Assembly (NCBI GenBank): GCA_946478635.1
Contig: CAMLCX010000115.1
Span: 1 to 11,532 of the forward strand
Source of the DNA: an uncultured Pseudomonadota bacterium
Lineage (GTDB): Bacteria > Desulfobacterota_B > Binatia > UBA9968
Reading direction: 5' to 3'
DNA length: 11,532 bases
Shown here: in pieces, positions 1-6,627 of the stretch
How positions within the stretch are numbered: the first letter of the stretch is position 1
Layout of the letters: each line of letters starts with the position of its first letter
Position numbers and translations under genes: made by a program
The notes under the pieces: model-generated
The model's input: only the letters and a program-made list of their open reading frames with translations
Told to the model about the DNA's origin: nothing
Databases searched by the model: none

Positions 1-358
1 CGATGGGAATCGTCTTGGTCGCATTCTTGGCCGCCTGGATTATCCCGGTCCCTCCTGCTACCAGGATGATATCAACCTTGAGACGCACCAGCTCAGCCGC
101 AAGCTCAGCCGCAAGCTCAGGAAACCGATCGGGCTTCCCCCCCGCATATCGGTACTCGATGGTGATGTTCTGTCCTTCTATGTGGCCACGCTCGCGCAGA
201 GCCAGCCGAATTCCCTCGGCACGGGCGGACTCGCTAGCTGGCTCGAACGACGATAGATACCCTAACCGGGGGACTTTCTTCGGCTGCTGCGCGCCGGCGG
301 GAAAGCTAACGGCAATGAGCAGAGCGCATAGAGCAAGGCCAGTGATTTTTTTGTGCAT
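1..358 (-). CDS. ABC-type substrate-binding protein (PF04392-like), partial
   Basis: Reading the minus strand from an ATG at 358-356 gives 119 codons with no stop before the left edge, so the 3' end is missing. Residues 1-23 form a Sec signal peptide (basic start MHKK, hydrophobic core, cleavage after AGA, mature start QQPKKVPRLGYL). The mature part shows hallmarks of the ABC transporter substrate-binding family PF04392: RLGYLSS, a GIRLALRERGHIEGQNI stretch, IEYRYAGGKPDRFPEL, LVRLKVDIILV and the closing ATKTIPI. These periplasmic receptors deliver small ligands to an ABC permease; the ligand cannot be told. An extra AAEL unit near residues 82-89 comes from a 12-bp tandem duplication. The gene is separated from the upstream DUF35 gene by 230 bp of repeats, so it may be its own unit. 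No good Shine-Dalgarno sequence is seen; only GGAA lies close to the ATG. Confidence 0.9.
   Translation of the reverse strand, partial: MHKKITGLALCALLIAVSFPAGAQQPKKVPRLGYLSSFEPASESARAEGIRLALRERGHIEGQNITIEYRYAGGKPDRFPELAAELAAELVRLKVDIILVAGGTGIIQAAKNATKTIPI
91..120. repeat. 12-bp tandem duplication inside the ABC receptor gene
   Basis: The unit gctcagccgcaa occurs at 91-102 and 103-114 and begins a third time at 115-120. On the coding strand this gives ELAAELAAEL where the family usually has a single PELAAELVRLK run. The duplication keeps the frame and adds four residues to a helix. Confidence 0.85.
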
Positions 359-440
359 TGAGTTTCCGTCACTACGACCGTCCCAGCGGGGGAGGGAATA
401 AGTCAAAAACCTGGAAGCGCGGTTCATTTCCCTGTCTTTA

Positions 441-464
441 CCCTCGCCCTTTTTAGGGAGAGGG
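441..464. repeat. REP-like inverted repeat, intergenic
   Basis: CCCT-CG-CCCT (441-450) pairs with AGGG-AG-AGGG (455-464) around a TTTT loop, with one internal mismatch. It lies between the minus-strand DUF35 gene (ends at 589) and the ABC receptor gene (starts at 358). CCCT/AGGG-rich hairpins of this sort are commonly dispersed between genes in environmental bacteria. On the plus strand a T5 run follows about ten bases later; on the minus strand, the direction of the neighbouring genes, no T-run follows. I therefore read it as a dispersed repeat rather than a terminator. Confidence 0.5.
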
Positions 465-500
465 AAGGGGCTCGATTTTTCAATTCTTGAGGAATGGGCA

Positions 501-540
501 CACCCTCACCCCTGCCCTTTCCCGCAAGCGGGCGAGGGAA
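501..540. repeat. REP-like CCCTCACCCC...GGGCGAGGG element
   Basis: The stretch starts with caccctcaccc and contains a perfect palindrome cccgc-aa-gcggg (521-532) followed by cgaggg. Read forward it translates as TLTPALSRKRARE, a pattern familiar as the spurious product of widespread intergenic repeats. It probably belongs to the same class as the element at 441-464. It could form a hairpin in the 3' end of the DUF35 transcript, but no T-run follows in that direction. Confidence 0.5.
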
Positions 541-552
541 TCTGGACTCATT

Positions 553-584
553 ACTCCATCGCTCCATCACTCCAGTATTCCATT
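553..584. repeat. Imperfect 8-bp tandem repeat (four units)
   Basis: Four consecutive octamers, ACTCCATC, GCTCCATC, ACTCCAGT and ATTCCATT, lie directly behind the DUF35 stop codon. No protein or RNA gene is supported here. It looks like a dispersed micro-repeat. Confidence 0.6.
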
Positions 585-588
585 CCCC

Positions 589-1008
589 TCACCCCATCAG
601 CTCAAAACACGGCAGCTTGATCTCCGGATTGTGCGTCTGCTCGTAGCGCACTTTGACCCGGTCGCCGATCTTGACCTTCTCTTTATTTTCGCCGAGCAAG
701 CGGCTCTCGACGATCACGCCTTCGTCGAGAATGACATTGATGTAGTAGATCGGCGTCTCGTCTTTGAATGCAGGATTGCGCGGCACGCGCACGAGCGTGA
801 AGGTGTGAATCTTGCCGGTGCCTTTCGCTTCGATCCAGTCGAGCTCGCCGAAGCAATCGACGCAGGCGACGCGCGGGAAAAATTGCACCTTGCCGCATGA
901 TTTGCATTTCTGCAGGAGAAATTTATTTTTTGCGGCGCCTTCCCAAAATGGCCGGTCGACCGAATTGATTTTCGGCAAGCTCTTCTGCGGTGCTCTCGCT
1001 TCAGCCAT
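589..1008 (-). CDS. Zn-ribbon/OB-fold protein (DUF35), partner of the thiolase-like protein
   Basis: The 139-residue product is a standalone DUF35 protein. An N-terminal helix (PFWEGAAKNKFLLQKC) leads into a rubredoxin-like zinc ribbon with C35-x2-C38 and C49-x2-C52. An OB fold follows (GKIHTFTLVRVP, YYINVILDEGVIVESRLLG, IGDRVKVRYEQ). DUF35 proteins bind thiolase-fold enzymes that act on acyl-CoA and are needed for their activity; in the actinobacterial steroid pathway the DUF35 part of ChsH2 pairs with the aldolase Ltp2, and in archaea DUF35 bridges thiolase and HMG-CoA synthase. The ATG at 1008 shares its A with the TAA of the thiolase-like gene (TAATG), with AAGGAG just upstream, which suggests translational coupling and a complex. 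It is the last gene of the four-gene minus-strand operon. The family call is secure; the substrate is unknown. Confidence 0.93.
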   Translation of the reverse strand: MAEARAPQKSLPKINSVDRPFWEGAAKNKFLLQKCKSCGKVQFFPRVACVDCFGELDWIEAKGTGKIHTFTLVRVPRNPAFKDETPIYYINVILDEGVIVESRLLGENKEKVKIGDRVKVRYEQTHNPEIKLPCFELMG

Positions 1009-2159
1009 TACTTTCTCCTTTCCATCACCAGCGCCGCGGTGGTGCCGAGATTGCGGCCGTAGTTGAGCCAGCCGATGCCGGTGACTAAAGCGCGCTCCGC
1101 TTTTTTCACCTGATGGCCGTTGGCTTCGCCGCGCAACTGGCGCAGCGCTTCGACGACATGGAGAAAACCGCCGGCGAGTCCGGCCTGACCGACCGACAAT
1201 TCGCCGCCGCCGGTGTTGACTGGAAAATCGCCGTTGTAGGTCAGATCATGGGCGTCGACGAATTTGCCCCCGTCACCCTTTTTACAATATCCGAAGTCCT
1301 CGAGCTGGATCATCACGGCGATCGGATAGTCGTCATAGATCTCAAACAGGTCGATGTCTTCGCGCTTCACTTCAGCGAATATTTTCTCGCCCACCGCTTT
1401 CATGCCAAATGTGGTTTTCTCAGGCAGCATGTTGGCAACCTGGTAATGGACTTTCTCGGCGTCCGTCACTAGATAAACCAACTTGTCCGTGATCTGCTTC
1501 GCTTTTTCCTCCGAAGCCAGAATCAAACACTCGGCGCCCGAGCAAGGCATGACACAATCGAACAGGCGAATCGGATCGGAGATCATCCGCGAGTTGAGAT
1601 AGTCTTGCATGGTCATCGGAACGCGAAACAGCGCCTGCGGGTTATTGAGCGAGTTAAAACGTTGCGCCACGGCGATTTTGCCGATCTGTTCCAAAGTCGT
1701 GCCGAAGTTCTCCATATGCAGTCGCTGAATCAGCGCCATCAGGGAATTCGGCCCGCCGTAACCGTAGACATCGACGAAATTGCCGCGCTGGTATTCCAGC
1801 GGCCGTTGGTGCGCGACGGTCCTGTCGAAGGAGTTGCCGCCGACCAGCAGCGCAACATCAAGATGACCGCATTCGATGGCGTCTGCCGCACGGCGCACGG
1901 CGCCGACCCCGCCCGCGCCGCCGTAGTCCGCGTTCAATACCCAATCCAGTTCGAAGCCTAATTGCTCGGCCACATGCGGCGCCGTGTCAGGACTGGCTTG
2001 GGTCGTAATCGACAATCCATGGATGTCTTTTTTCTTCAAACCGGTCTGATTGAGCGCGGCGCGGATCGCAGTCGCATAATGACCGAGCTGCGACTCCTCG
2101 GAGTTGCGCGAGTACTCGGTCGAGCCGTAACCGACAAAACAAACTTTCTTGCGTCGCAT
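1008..2159 (-). CDS. Thiolase-fold protein lacking the nucleophilic Cys (probable SCP2/Ltp2-like aldolase)
   Basis: This 383-residue protein has the full length and order of the SCP2-thiolase family: N-terminal MRRKKVCFVGYGSTEYSR, a central ALLVGGNSFDR, then DIDLFEIYDDYPI and NTGGGELSVG near the C-terminus. At the place of the thiolase nucleophile (usually a C-A-S-G-G run) it reads NADYGGAGG (residues 76-84), so the Cys is a Gly. The usual GHP histidine region reads GQAG (324-327), and the C-terminal Cys motif reads GWLNYGRN. Thus it should not do ordinary Claisen thiolysis. Cys-less thiolase-fold proteins paired with DUF35 include Ltp2, a retro-aldolase that releases propionyl-CoA from a steroid-CoA; a similar C-C cleavage is my inference. 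The ATG at 2159 has AGAGGAAA about five bases upstream. The gene sits 81 bp behind the second ACAD and overlaps the DUF35 gene by one base. The family is secure, the reaction is a prediction. Confidence 0.88.
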   Translation of the reverse strand: MRRKKVCFVGYGSTEYSRNSEESQLGHYATAIRAALNQTGLKKKDIHGLSITTQASPDTAPHVAEQLGFELDWVLNADYGGAGGVGAVRRAADAIECGHLDVALLVGGNSFDRTVAHQRPLEYQRGNFVDVYGYGGPNSLMALIQRLHMENFGTTLEQIGKIAVAQRFNSLNNPQALFRVPMTMQDYLNSRMISDPIRLFDCVMPCSGAECLILASEEKAKQITDKLVYLVTDAEKVHYQVANMLPEKTTFGMKAVGEKIFAEVKREDIDLFEIYDDYPIAVMIQLEDFGYCKKGDGGKFVDAHDLTYNGDFPVNTGGGELSVGQAGLAGGFLHVVEALRQLRGEANGHQVKKAERALVTGIGWLNYGRNLGTTAALVMERRK

Positions 2160-2240
2160 GTTTTTCCTCTCTCAATCCGTAAACGAGCGCTGCGGACTTC
2201 CGCATGGAAATCCATTCACAGTCCTCGCCAGCCGGCTCGG

Positions 2241-3365
2241 TTAATCAGATTTTAAAAACTTTAGCCCGGTTGCGCGGTCCAGCTCTTCTTGACGGCCAAA
2301 TAGCAGGCGCATCAACCGGGTCTCGCGGTAAAAAGCTTCGAAGGGAAATTCTTTGCATACGCCGTAGCCGCCGTGCACCTGGATGGCGATGTCGGCCGCT
2401 TCGAAGGCCATCTTCGCCGCCCGCTTCTTGGCCAAGGCGGCTTGGTCGAAATAGGGCAAATCCTGGTCGGCGCGCCAGGCGGATTCCAGCGTCAGCCAGG
2501 TGGATGTGCGCAGTCCGATGGATAAATCGGCCAGCATCCATTGGATCGCCTGCCGTTCCGCCAGCCGGCGGCCGAAGGTCACGCGATTGCGCGCGTGCTC
2601 GATTGAGGCCTCAAGACAGCGCATGGCAATGCCCAGGCAGCGCGCCGCCATGTTCAATTGTTCGGAGGCGATAAGCGCGCCGGCTTCGTATTCGTAGCCG
2701 ACGAGTTGCTCGATGGGAATCTTGCAGCCGCGCAGCGTGAGGCGCGCCACCGTGCCATCAGTGGTCAAATCAACTTCATCGGCGATGGTGAGGCCGGGCG
2801 ACTCCCTCTCGATGGCGAACACTCCCAACCGCTGCGTCCCCTGTTCCCGCGCCGGCATTAAAAACAAATCGGCTTTGGTATTGGAAACAGAGATCGAAGA
2901 ATCGCGCAGCGTGCAGCCATCCGGCTCCTGTCGATAGAGTATCTGCAGCTGGCTCAGCTCGCCGGTCTTATGCGCCTCATCGAAGGCAAGCAACAGCGAA
3001 AGCGAGCCGTCGGCAAGTCTTTGGCCATACTCGGACTCGAACATGAACTCCGGAATGGTGACAGGTCGAAAAGGCAAAATCGATCTGCCAAACTCCCGGT
3101 GAATGAGCACGCGCGCCACCGCGCCCAACGCCGAGCCCCCCATCGGCTCCGGCAACTCCAGGTGCCAAAGGCCGATCTGGCGGGCGCGTTGAACCAATTC
3201 CTCCCGAATTCCGGGCTCAAGGTCGCGCCGCGCCGGATCTCCGGGCGGCAGAAAAGGTTGCCCCTGGCGCAGATAGGCGCCCTCGCGCGCAATCAATTCC
3301 CGATCGACGAACTGGGCTGCGCTGTCTTTGATGAGTTTTTGTTCTTCGGTGAGTTTAAGATCCAT
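2241..3365 (-). CDS. Acyl-CoA dehydrogenase-like subunit without the catalytic Glu
   Basis: This 374-residue protein has acyl-CoA dehydrogenase architecture: helical N-domain (MDLKLTEEQKLIKDSAAQFV), beta domain, and helical C-domain. It keeps the FAD-contact block RVTFGRRLAERQAIQ (residues 261-275) and HGGYG (331-335). Where active enzymes have I-Y-E-G-T-S-E-I it reads LLFGRQEEL (354-362), so the catalytic base would be Phe356. The flavin/substrate loop usually written TEPxAGSD is replaced by AFDEAHKTGE. The subunit therefore looks inactive alone but able to complete the FAD site of a partner, as in heterotetrameric ACADs of actinobacterial steroid degradation. Its partner is almost certainly the ACAD encoded 87 bp upstream. 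No clear Shine-Dalgarno precedes ATG 3365; the gap instead holds an inverted repeat. The family is secure and the division of labour is inferred from motifs. Confidence 0.92.
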   Translation of the reverse strand: MDLKLTEEQKLIKDSAAQFVDRELIAREGAYLRQGQPFLPPGDPARRDLEPGIREELVQRARQIGLWHLELPEPMGGSALGAVARVLIHREFGRSILPFRPVTIPEFMFESEYGQRLADGSLSLLLAFDEAHKTGELSQLQILYRQEPDGCTLRDSSISVSNTKADLFLMPAREQGTQRLGVFAIERESPGLTIADEVDLTTDGTVARLTLRGCKIPIEQLVGYEYEAGALIASEQLNMAARCLGIAMRCLEASIEHARNRVTFGRRLAERQAIQWMLADLSIGLRTSTWLTLESAWRADQDLPYFDQAALAKKRAAKMAFEAADIAIQVHGGYGVCKEFPFEAFYRETRLMRLLFGRQEELDRATGLKFLKSD

Positions 3366-3380
3366 AGAAACCCAGGCTTG

Positions 3381-3449
3381 AGGCGCGAGGCTTGAGCAGG
3401 AACTCTGAGACTCTCTTCACTCGCGCCGCACGACTCATGCCTCACGCCT
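3381..3449. repeat. Inverted repeat between the two ACAD genes
   Basis: The arm aggcgcgaggcttgag (3381-3396) is complementary to ctcatgcctcacgcct (3434-3449) at 14 of 16 positions, with a 37-base loop. The nonamer aggcttgag is also repeated directly at 3374-3382 and 3388-3396. It fills nearly the whole 87-bp spacer of the presumed ACAD operon. It may be a dispersed repeat, or a transcript structure that tunes the ratio of the two subunits. No T-run follows in the transcript direction, so a classic terminator is unlikely. Confidence 0.6.
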
Positions 3450-3452
3450 TTT

Positions 3453-4649
3453 TTATTGCAGCTCCAGTGAGGCGGCTCCTTCACGAAACAACGCGCGCTG
3501 GATGATATGCCGCTGTATTTCAGAAGGTCCTTCGATGATTCGCAGGGCCCGCGAGTGACGGAACGCGCGCGCCAAAACGTGGTGCTTTCTGAACGCCGCC
3601 GGCCCGGAAACTTCGAGCGCGAAATCGACGATCTGATGCAGCAGCTCGGTGGCAAACAATTTTACGTTGGCCGACTCCGAACGGACATCGAGCATTTGAT
3701 CCGCCTTCCAGGCGCCGAGATACGTGAGCAACCGGAGCGCATCGAGCTCGCCTAAAAAATAACCGATCCGGGCGACAAACGTTTCCGCCTCTTTTGGATC
3801 GCGGCGCAATAGATCTCGCACGCTTCGCAACACGCGCTGGGATTTGCCATGGGCTCGAATGCCGACTTGAAACCTTCTCGCGCCGAGCCACGCTTGATTA
3901 AGCGCCCAACCCTGGCCGACTTCACCGAGCACTTGCGATTTGTGCACGCGGCAATCTTCAAAAACCAATTCGCACGGTTCCGTGCCGGCGATCGTCGCTA
4001 TGCTGCGCACGACCCGATATCCCGGCGTGCCGGTGTCGACGAGCAAACAAGTGACGCCTTCGCGTCCGGCGGTCCCCGGCAGTCGTGCGAAGAGCTGGAC
4101 AAAATCCGCGACGTCGGCAAAAGTTGGAAACATTTTGGTGCCATTGATCACGAAATAGTCGCCGTCCGGCGCCGCCGTTGTTTGCATCATCGAGGGGTCT
4201 GCGCCGGAGGCCGGCTCGCTCAGGCCAAAGGCGGACGTTTTCTCGCCACGGATGCATGGCCATAGATACTTGTCGATCTGGTCGCCCTTGCAGTTATAAA
4301 GGATATTGGAAACGTGGTTGCCGAGCTCGAAAGGAATGGAGCTTTTTTCGAGCTCTTCGGTCAGCGCGATCATGGCGACGTTGTCGACCTGCGCGCCGCC
4401 GTATTCTTTGGGCACGTCGACGCGCCAGAGGCCCTTGGCCTCGGCCTTTCTTTCCAGCTCGGACATAATCCCCAGATATCGCTGAACTTCGGGGTCCGGG
4501 CTATTCTTAACACGGCTTTTCCAACGACTGCCTTCGAAAATGTCGGGCGCGTTGGCAAATTCCGCCTCCAGCGGGATGAGCTCATCGCGCACGAACTCTT
4601 CGACGACCTTGCGCAAGGCTTCGTCTGCCGGTGAGAGATTAAACTCCAT
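3453..4649 (-). CDS. Acyl-CoA dehydrogenase, catalytic-Glu subunit
   Basis: The 398-residue product (start MEFNLSPADEALRK) is an acyl-CoA dehydrogenase that introduces a 2,3-double bond into an acyl-CoA and passes electrons to ETF. It shows the flavin/substrate loop FGLSEPASGADPSMM (141-155) and a C-terminal IIEGPSEIQRHIIQ (371-384), where Glu373 aligns with the catalytic base of the medium-chain enzyme. However, the usual R-x-x-F-G...Q FAD-contact block is absent: RDLLRRDPKEAETFVARIG runs through that site with a shortened connection. That block is present in the neighbouring ACAD, so the two appear to form one alpha2beta2 enzyme. I chose ATG 4649 because family homology begins there; an in-frame ATG at 4745 would add 32 residues that do not resemble ACADs. 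No strong Shine-Dalgarno is visible. It is the first gene of the minus-strand operon. Confidence 0.92.
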   Translation of the reverse strand: MEFNLSPADEALRKVVEEFVRDELIPLEAEFANAPDIFEGSRWKSRVKNSPDPEVQRYLGIMSELERKAEAKGLWRVDVPKEYGGAQVDNVAMIALTEELEKSSIPFELGNHVSNILYNCKGDQIDKYLWPCIRGEKTSAFGLSEPASGADPSMMQTTAAPDGDYFVINGTKMFPTFADVADFVQLFARLPGTAGREGVTCLLVDTGTPGYRVVRSIATIAGTEPCELVFEDCRVHKSQVLGEVGQGWALNQAWLGARRFQVGIRAHGKSQRVLRSVRDLLRRDPKEAETFVARIGYFLGELDALRLLTYLGAWKADQMLDVRSESANVKLFATELLHQIVDFALEVSGPAAFRKHHVLARAFRHSRALRIIEGPSEIQRHIIQRALFREGAASLELQ

Positions 4650-4852
4650 GGTCGAGCAATTTCTTAATAGTTTGAAGTAAAACCTTGATCGCTCACGATA
4701 ATCATAGCCGAGTCTCTGTTCACTTATCACACCTTGCGCAGCCAACGGAAGAGCGCCATTGGCATTGACCCATCCTTCAACTCTGTGCTAAGCGAACTTC
4801 CAACATCGATAAACCGGAGCATTGATCCAAAGGCCCGCTTGAGCAAAAGTAA

Positions 4853-4881
4853 TAGACTCGCGCAAAGAACTTTGCTACATT
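4853..4881 (+). promoter_or_regulatory. Candidate promoter with internal palindrome upstream of tctB
   Basis: TAGACT (4853-4858) and TACATT (4876-4881) are 17 bases apart and match four of six sigma-70 consensus positions each. The spacer contains a perfect inverted repeat GCAAAG-AA-CTTTGC (4862-4875), which sits where a repressor would block polymerase. Both hexamers are weak, so this is a suggestion only. Confidence 0.25.
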
Positions 4882-4930
4882 GCGCCGCTCTAGGGATTGC
4901 TGGGGACGCCGGCGCTTGCCAGGCATGTGA

Positions 4931-4936
4931 AAGGAG
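4931..4936 (+). promoter_or_regulatory. Ribosome binding site deciding a TTG start
   Basis: AAGGAG lies six bases before TTG 4943. No ATG or GTG is available at a suitable distance: the ATG at 4925 is followed at once by TGA. The good spacing supports TTG as the true start of the TctB gene. Confidence 0.75.
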
Positions 4937-4942
4937 TTTCCG

Positions 4943-5434
4943 TTGAAGATCAGACCCGAGGCTTTATTTAGCTTTTGCGCTCTCGTATTTTTTTGTGTGT
5001 TCGTCTATATGGCGCAGGAGTGGCGAATGCAGGCGCGGCTCTATCCCTGGGCCATCGGCATCCCGATGCTGGTCCTCGCTATCGTCCAGGTTATCCTGGA
5101 CTTAAAAGGCATTAAGGCCAAACAGTCGGCCGACGCAACTCCGATGGATTATCAGTTCACCAAAGACATCGATCCCGTGACCGCGAAGAATAGGGCCATC
5201 ATCATGTTCTCCTGGCTCTTGGGTTTTTTTGTCGCCATATGGCTCTTCGGATTCATCATCTCCATACCGTTAATGATGTTCACCTACATGAGGTTTCAGG
5301 GCAAGGAACCGTGGGTTTTGTCGATCGTGTTGACGGTCATTGCCTTCGTGTTTTTTTACGGACTTTTCGTAAAACTACTCAACCTGCCGTTCCCCGAGGG
5401 CTTGCTCACCACGTGGCTGGGATTGAACGGTTGA
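4943..5434 (+). CDS. tctB: TctB-like small membrane subunit of a tripartite tricarboxylate transporter
   Basis: The 163-residue product starts at TTG with MKIRPEALFSFCALVFF. It is very hydrophobic, with membrane segments at about residues 7-24 and 33-54, a paired segment at 85-117 and one at 124-147, and a polar loop (55-84) between. The LYPWAIGIPMLVLAIVQ stretch and the ARLYP-type turn after the first segment are typical of TctB. In TTT systems TctB is the small inner-membrane partner of the large permease TctA and of a periplasmic receptor TctC; they import carboxylates using an ion gradient. Here TctB is followed directly by receptor genes, and no TctA lies in the window. TctA may sit beyond the right edge or elsewhere. 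The family call rests on size, topology and the receptor neighbours. Confidence 0.85.
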   Translation: MKIRPEALFSFCALVFFCVFVYMAQEWRMQARLYPWAIGIPMLVLAIVQVILDLKGIKAKQSADATPMDYQFTKDIDPVTAKNRAIIMFSWLLGFFVAIWLFGFIISIPLMMFTYMRFQGKEPWVLSIVLTVIAFVFFYGLFVKLLNLPFPEGLLTTWLGLNG

Positions 5435-5560
5435 TACTTACGACCAAATAGCTTGAACTCGGCGCCACTGTCATGAGGCCCGACGTTCCAGAGCGCGGCA
5501 AGCCGTTTCTTTCCTGTTCCGCCTGATCTAACCGGTCTTTCTCTGAGGAGGAGCACGGCG

Positions 5561-6619
5561 ATGAGAGCAACAAATCCTTCACGATGGGCCAGCGCTGCAA
5601 TCTTCACGATTTGCTCGGTCATCGGCTTGGCCCGCGTCACACGTGCCCAGAGCGAGCCATTTTACACCGGCAAGACCGTGCGCATCGTCGTCGGATTTAC
5701 GCCGGGAGGATTCTACGACCGTTGGGCGAGACTTTTGTCTCGCTACATACCCAAGTACATTCCCGGCAACCCCAACTTCCTGGTGCAAAACATGCCGGGA
5801 GCAAGCTCCGTCATCGCGGCCAATTACGTTTTCAATATCGCCAAAAACGACGGCCTGACGCTGCTCGTGCCGATCAATAGTTTATATCTGGATCAGATTG
5901 TCGGCCGCTCAGAAGTGAAGTTCGATGTGAGGAAATTTGAATTCATCGGCACCCAGGAAAAGGCGCCGACGATGCTCTATTTTCGCGCCGACACTCCCTT
6001 CAAAACTCTCGCCGATATTATTCAGGCCAAGGAAGCGCCGAAGTGCGGCTCAACGGGCACCGCAAGCACCGGTTACTTGCTCGCCAAAATCATGGATGAG
6101 GCGTTCAAGGCGAAACTCAACACCGTGAGCGGCTACCAAGGAGGCAGTGAAATCGATGTCGCCGTCGAGCGCGGCGAAATCGTCTGCCGGGGTATGGACA
6201 TCCCGCCGCATTTTGGCCGCGAGCCGTTCGACAGCTGGCACAGGAAAGGTTTCGACCGCCATATTCTTCAAAGCGGCCCCAAGCGCGATCCGCGCATGGG
6301 CGATGCGCCGACTCTGTTCGAGCTGATGGATCAGTATAAATCTCCCGAGGTCATGCGCGGTGTCGCGAGGGTCATCATGGCGAGCGGCGACTTCGGCCGG
6401 CCCATGGTGGCTGGTCCGGGCAATCCGCCGGATCGCATAAAGACACTGCGCGATGCTTATGCCAAGGCGATGCGTGACCCGGGCCTGATCGAGGAAGCAA
6501 ACAAAAGCCACATGGACATGGAACATACGCCCGGCGAAGATCTCCAGGCGCTAATGAAAGAGCTGATGAACCAGCCCCAGGACGTGCTCAATCGGGTTAA
6601 GAGGATACTCTCGGACTGA
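5561..6619 (+). CDS. TctC/Bug-like periplasmic carboxylate receptor 1 (PGGFYD type)
   Basis: This 352-residue exported protein has a Sec signal peptide (MRATNPSRW start, likely cut after TRA29). The mature chain follows the Bug/TctC pattern: FYTGKTVRIVVGFTPGGFYDRWARLL, with the ligand-loop TPGG at 47-50, then IPGNPNFLVQNMPGASS, KNDGLTLLVP (the family's second loop), FEFIGTQEK, and a C-terminal MNQPQDVLNRVKRIL. It would catch a carboxylate in the periplasm for the TTT permease. The mature chain has just two cysteines, C162 (PKCGSTG) and C209 (EIVCRGM). AGGAGG (5546-5551) precedes the ATG by nine bases. The 126-bp gap after tctB has no terminator I can see, so the genes are probably co-transcribed. 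The SBP2 gene begins eight bases after its stop. The ligand is unknown. Confidence 0.9.
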   Translation: MRATNPSRWASAAIFTICSVIGLARVTRAQSEPFYTGKTVRIVVGFTPGGFYDRWARLLSRYIPKYIPGNPNFLVQNMPGASSVIAANYVFNIAKNDGLTLLVPINSLYLDQIVGRSEVKFDVRKFEFIGTQEKAPTMLYFRADTPFKTLADIIQAKEAPKCGSTGTASTGYLLAKIMDEAFKAKLNTVSGYQGGSEIDVAVERGEIVCRGMDIPPHFGREPFDSWHRKGFDRHILQSGPKRDPRMGDAPTLFELMDQYKSPEVMRGVARVIMASGDFGRPMVAGPGNPPDRIKTLRDAYAKAMRDPGLIEEANKSHMDMEHTPGEDLQALMKELMNQPQDVLNRVKRILSD

Positions 6620-6627
6620 GGTCAATT

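Larger units (their letters stand above)
4650..4942. promoter_or_regulatory. Divergent intergenic region between catabolic and transport operons
   Basis: About 290 bases separate the first ACAD gene (minus) from the TctB gene (plus). No protein or RNA gene is supported in it. It must hold the start signals of both operons unless they are read from elsewhere. On the minus strand a TATGAT hexamer (plus positions 4701-4706) is a fair -10 candidate, but I see no convincing -35 at the right distance. The plus-strand candidate is listed separately. Confidence 0.5.

Noticed and set aside
441..584. Possible CRISPR-like array from repeated short units
   Set aside because: Units are 8-12 bp, contiguous or unrelated, with no regular spacers.
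487..900. Plus-strand open frame beginning MRNGHTLTPALSRKR
   Set aside because: The start is translation of a dispersed repeat and the rest is antisense to the DUF35 gene.
2191..2204. TGCGGA-CT-TCCGCA palindrome between the second ACAD and thiolase-like genes
   Set aside because: Perfect but only six pairs, with no T-run and no promoter elements around it; can be chance.
2204..2674. Arg/Pro-rich plus-strand open frame of 156 residues
   Set aside because: Low-complexity antisense translation of the second ACAD gene.
4650..4745. N-terminal extension of the first ACAD from an upstream in-frame ATG at 4745
   Set aside because: The 32 added residues (MAAQGVISEQRLGYD...) do not resemble ACAD N-termini, while MEFNLSPADEALRK is a normal family start.
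5435..5560. Possible terminator between tctB and receptor 1
   Set aside because: No stable stem followed by a T-run was found; the region holds only the receptor 1 ribosome site at its end.
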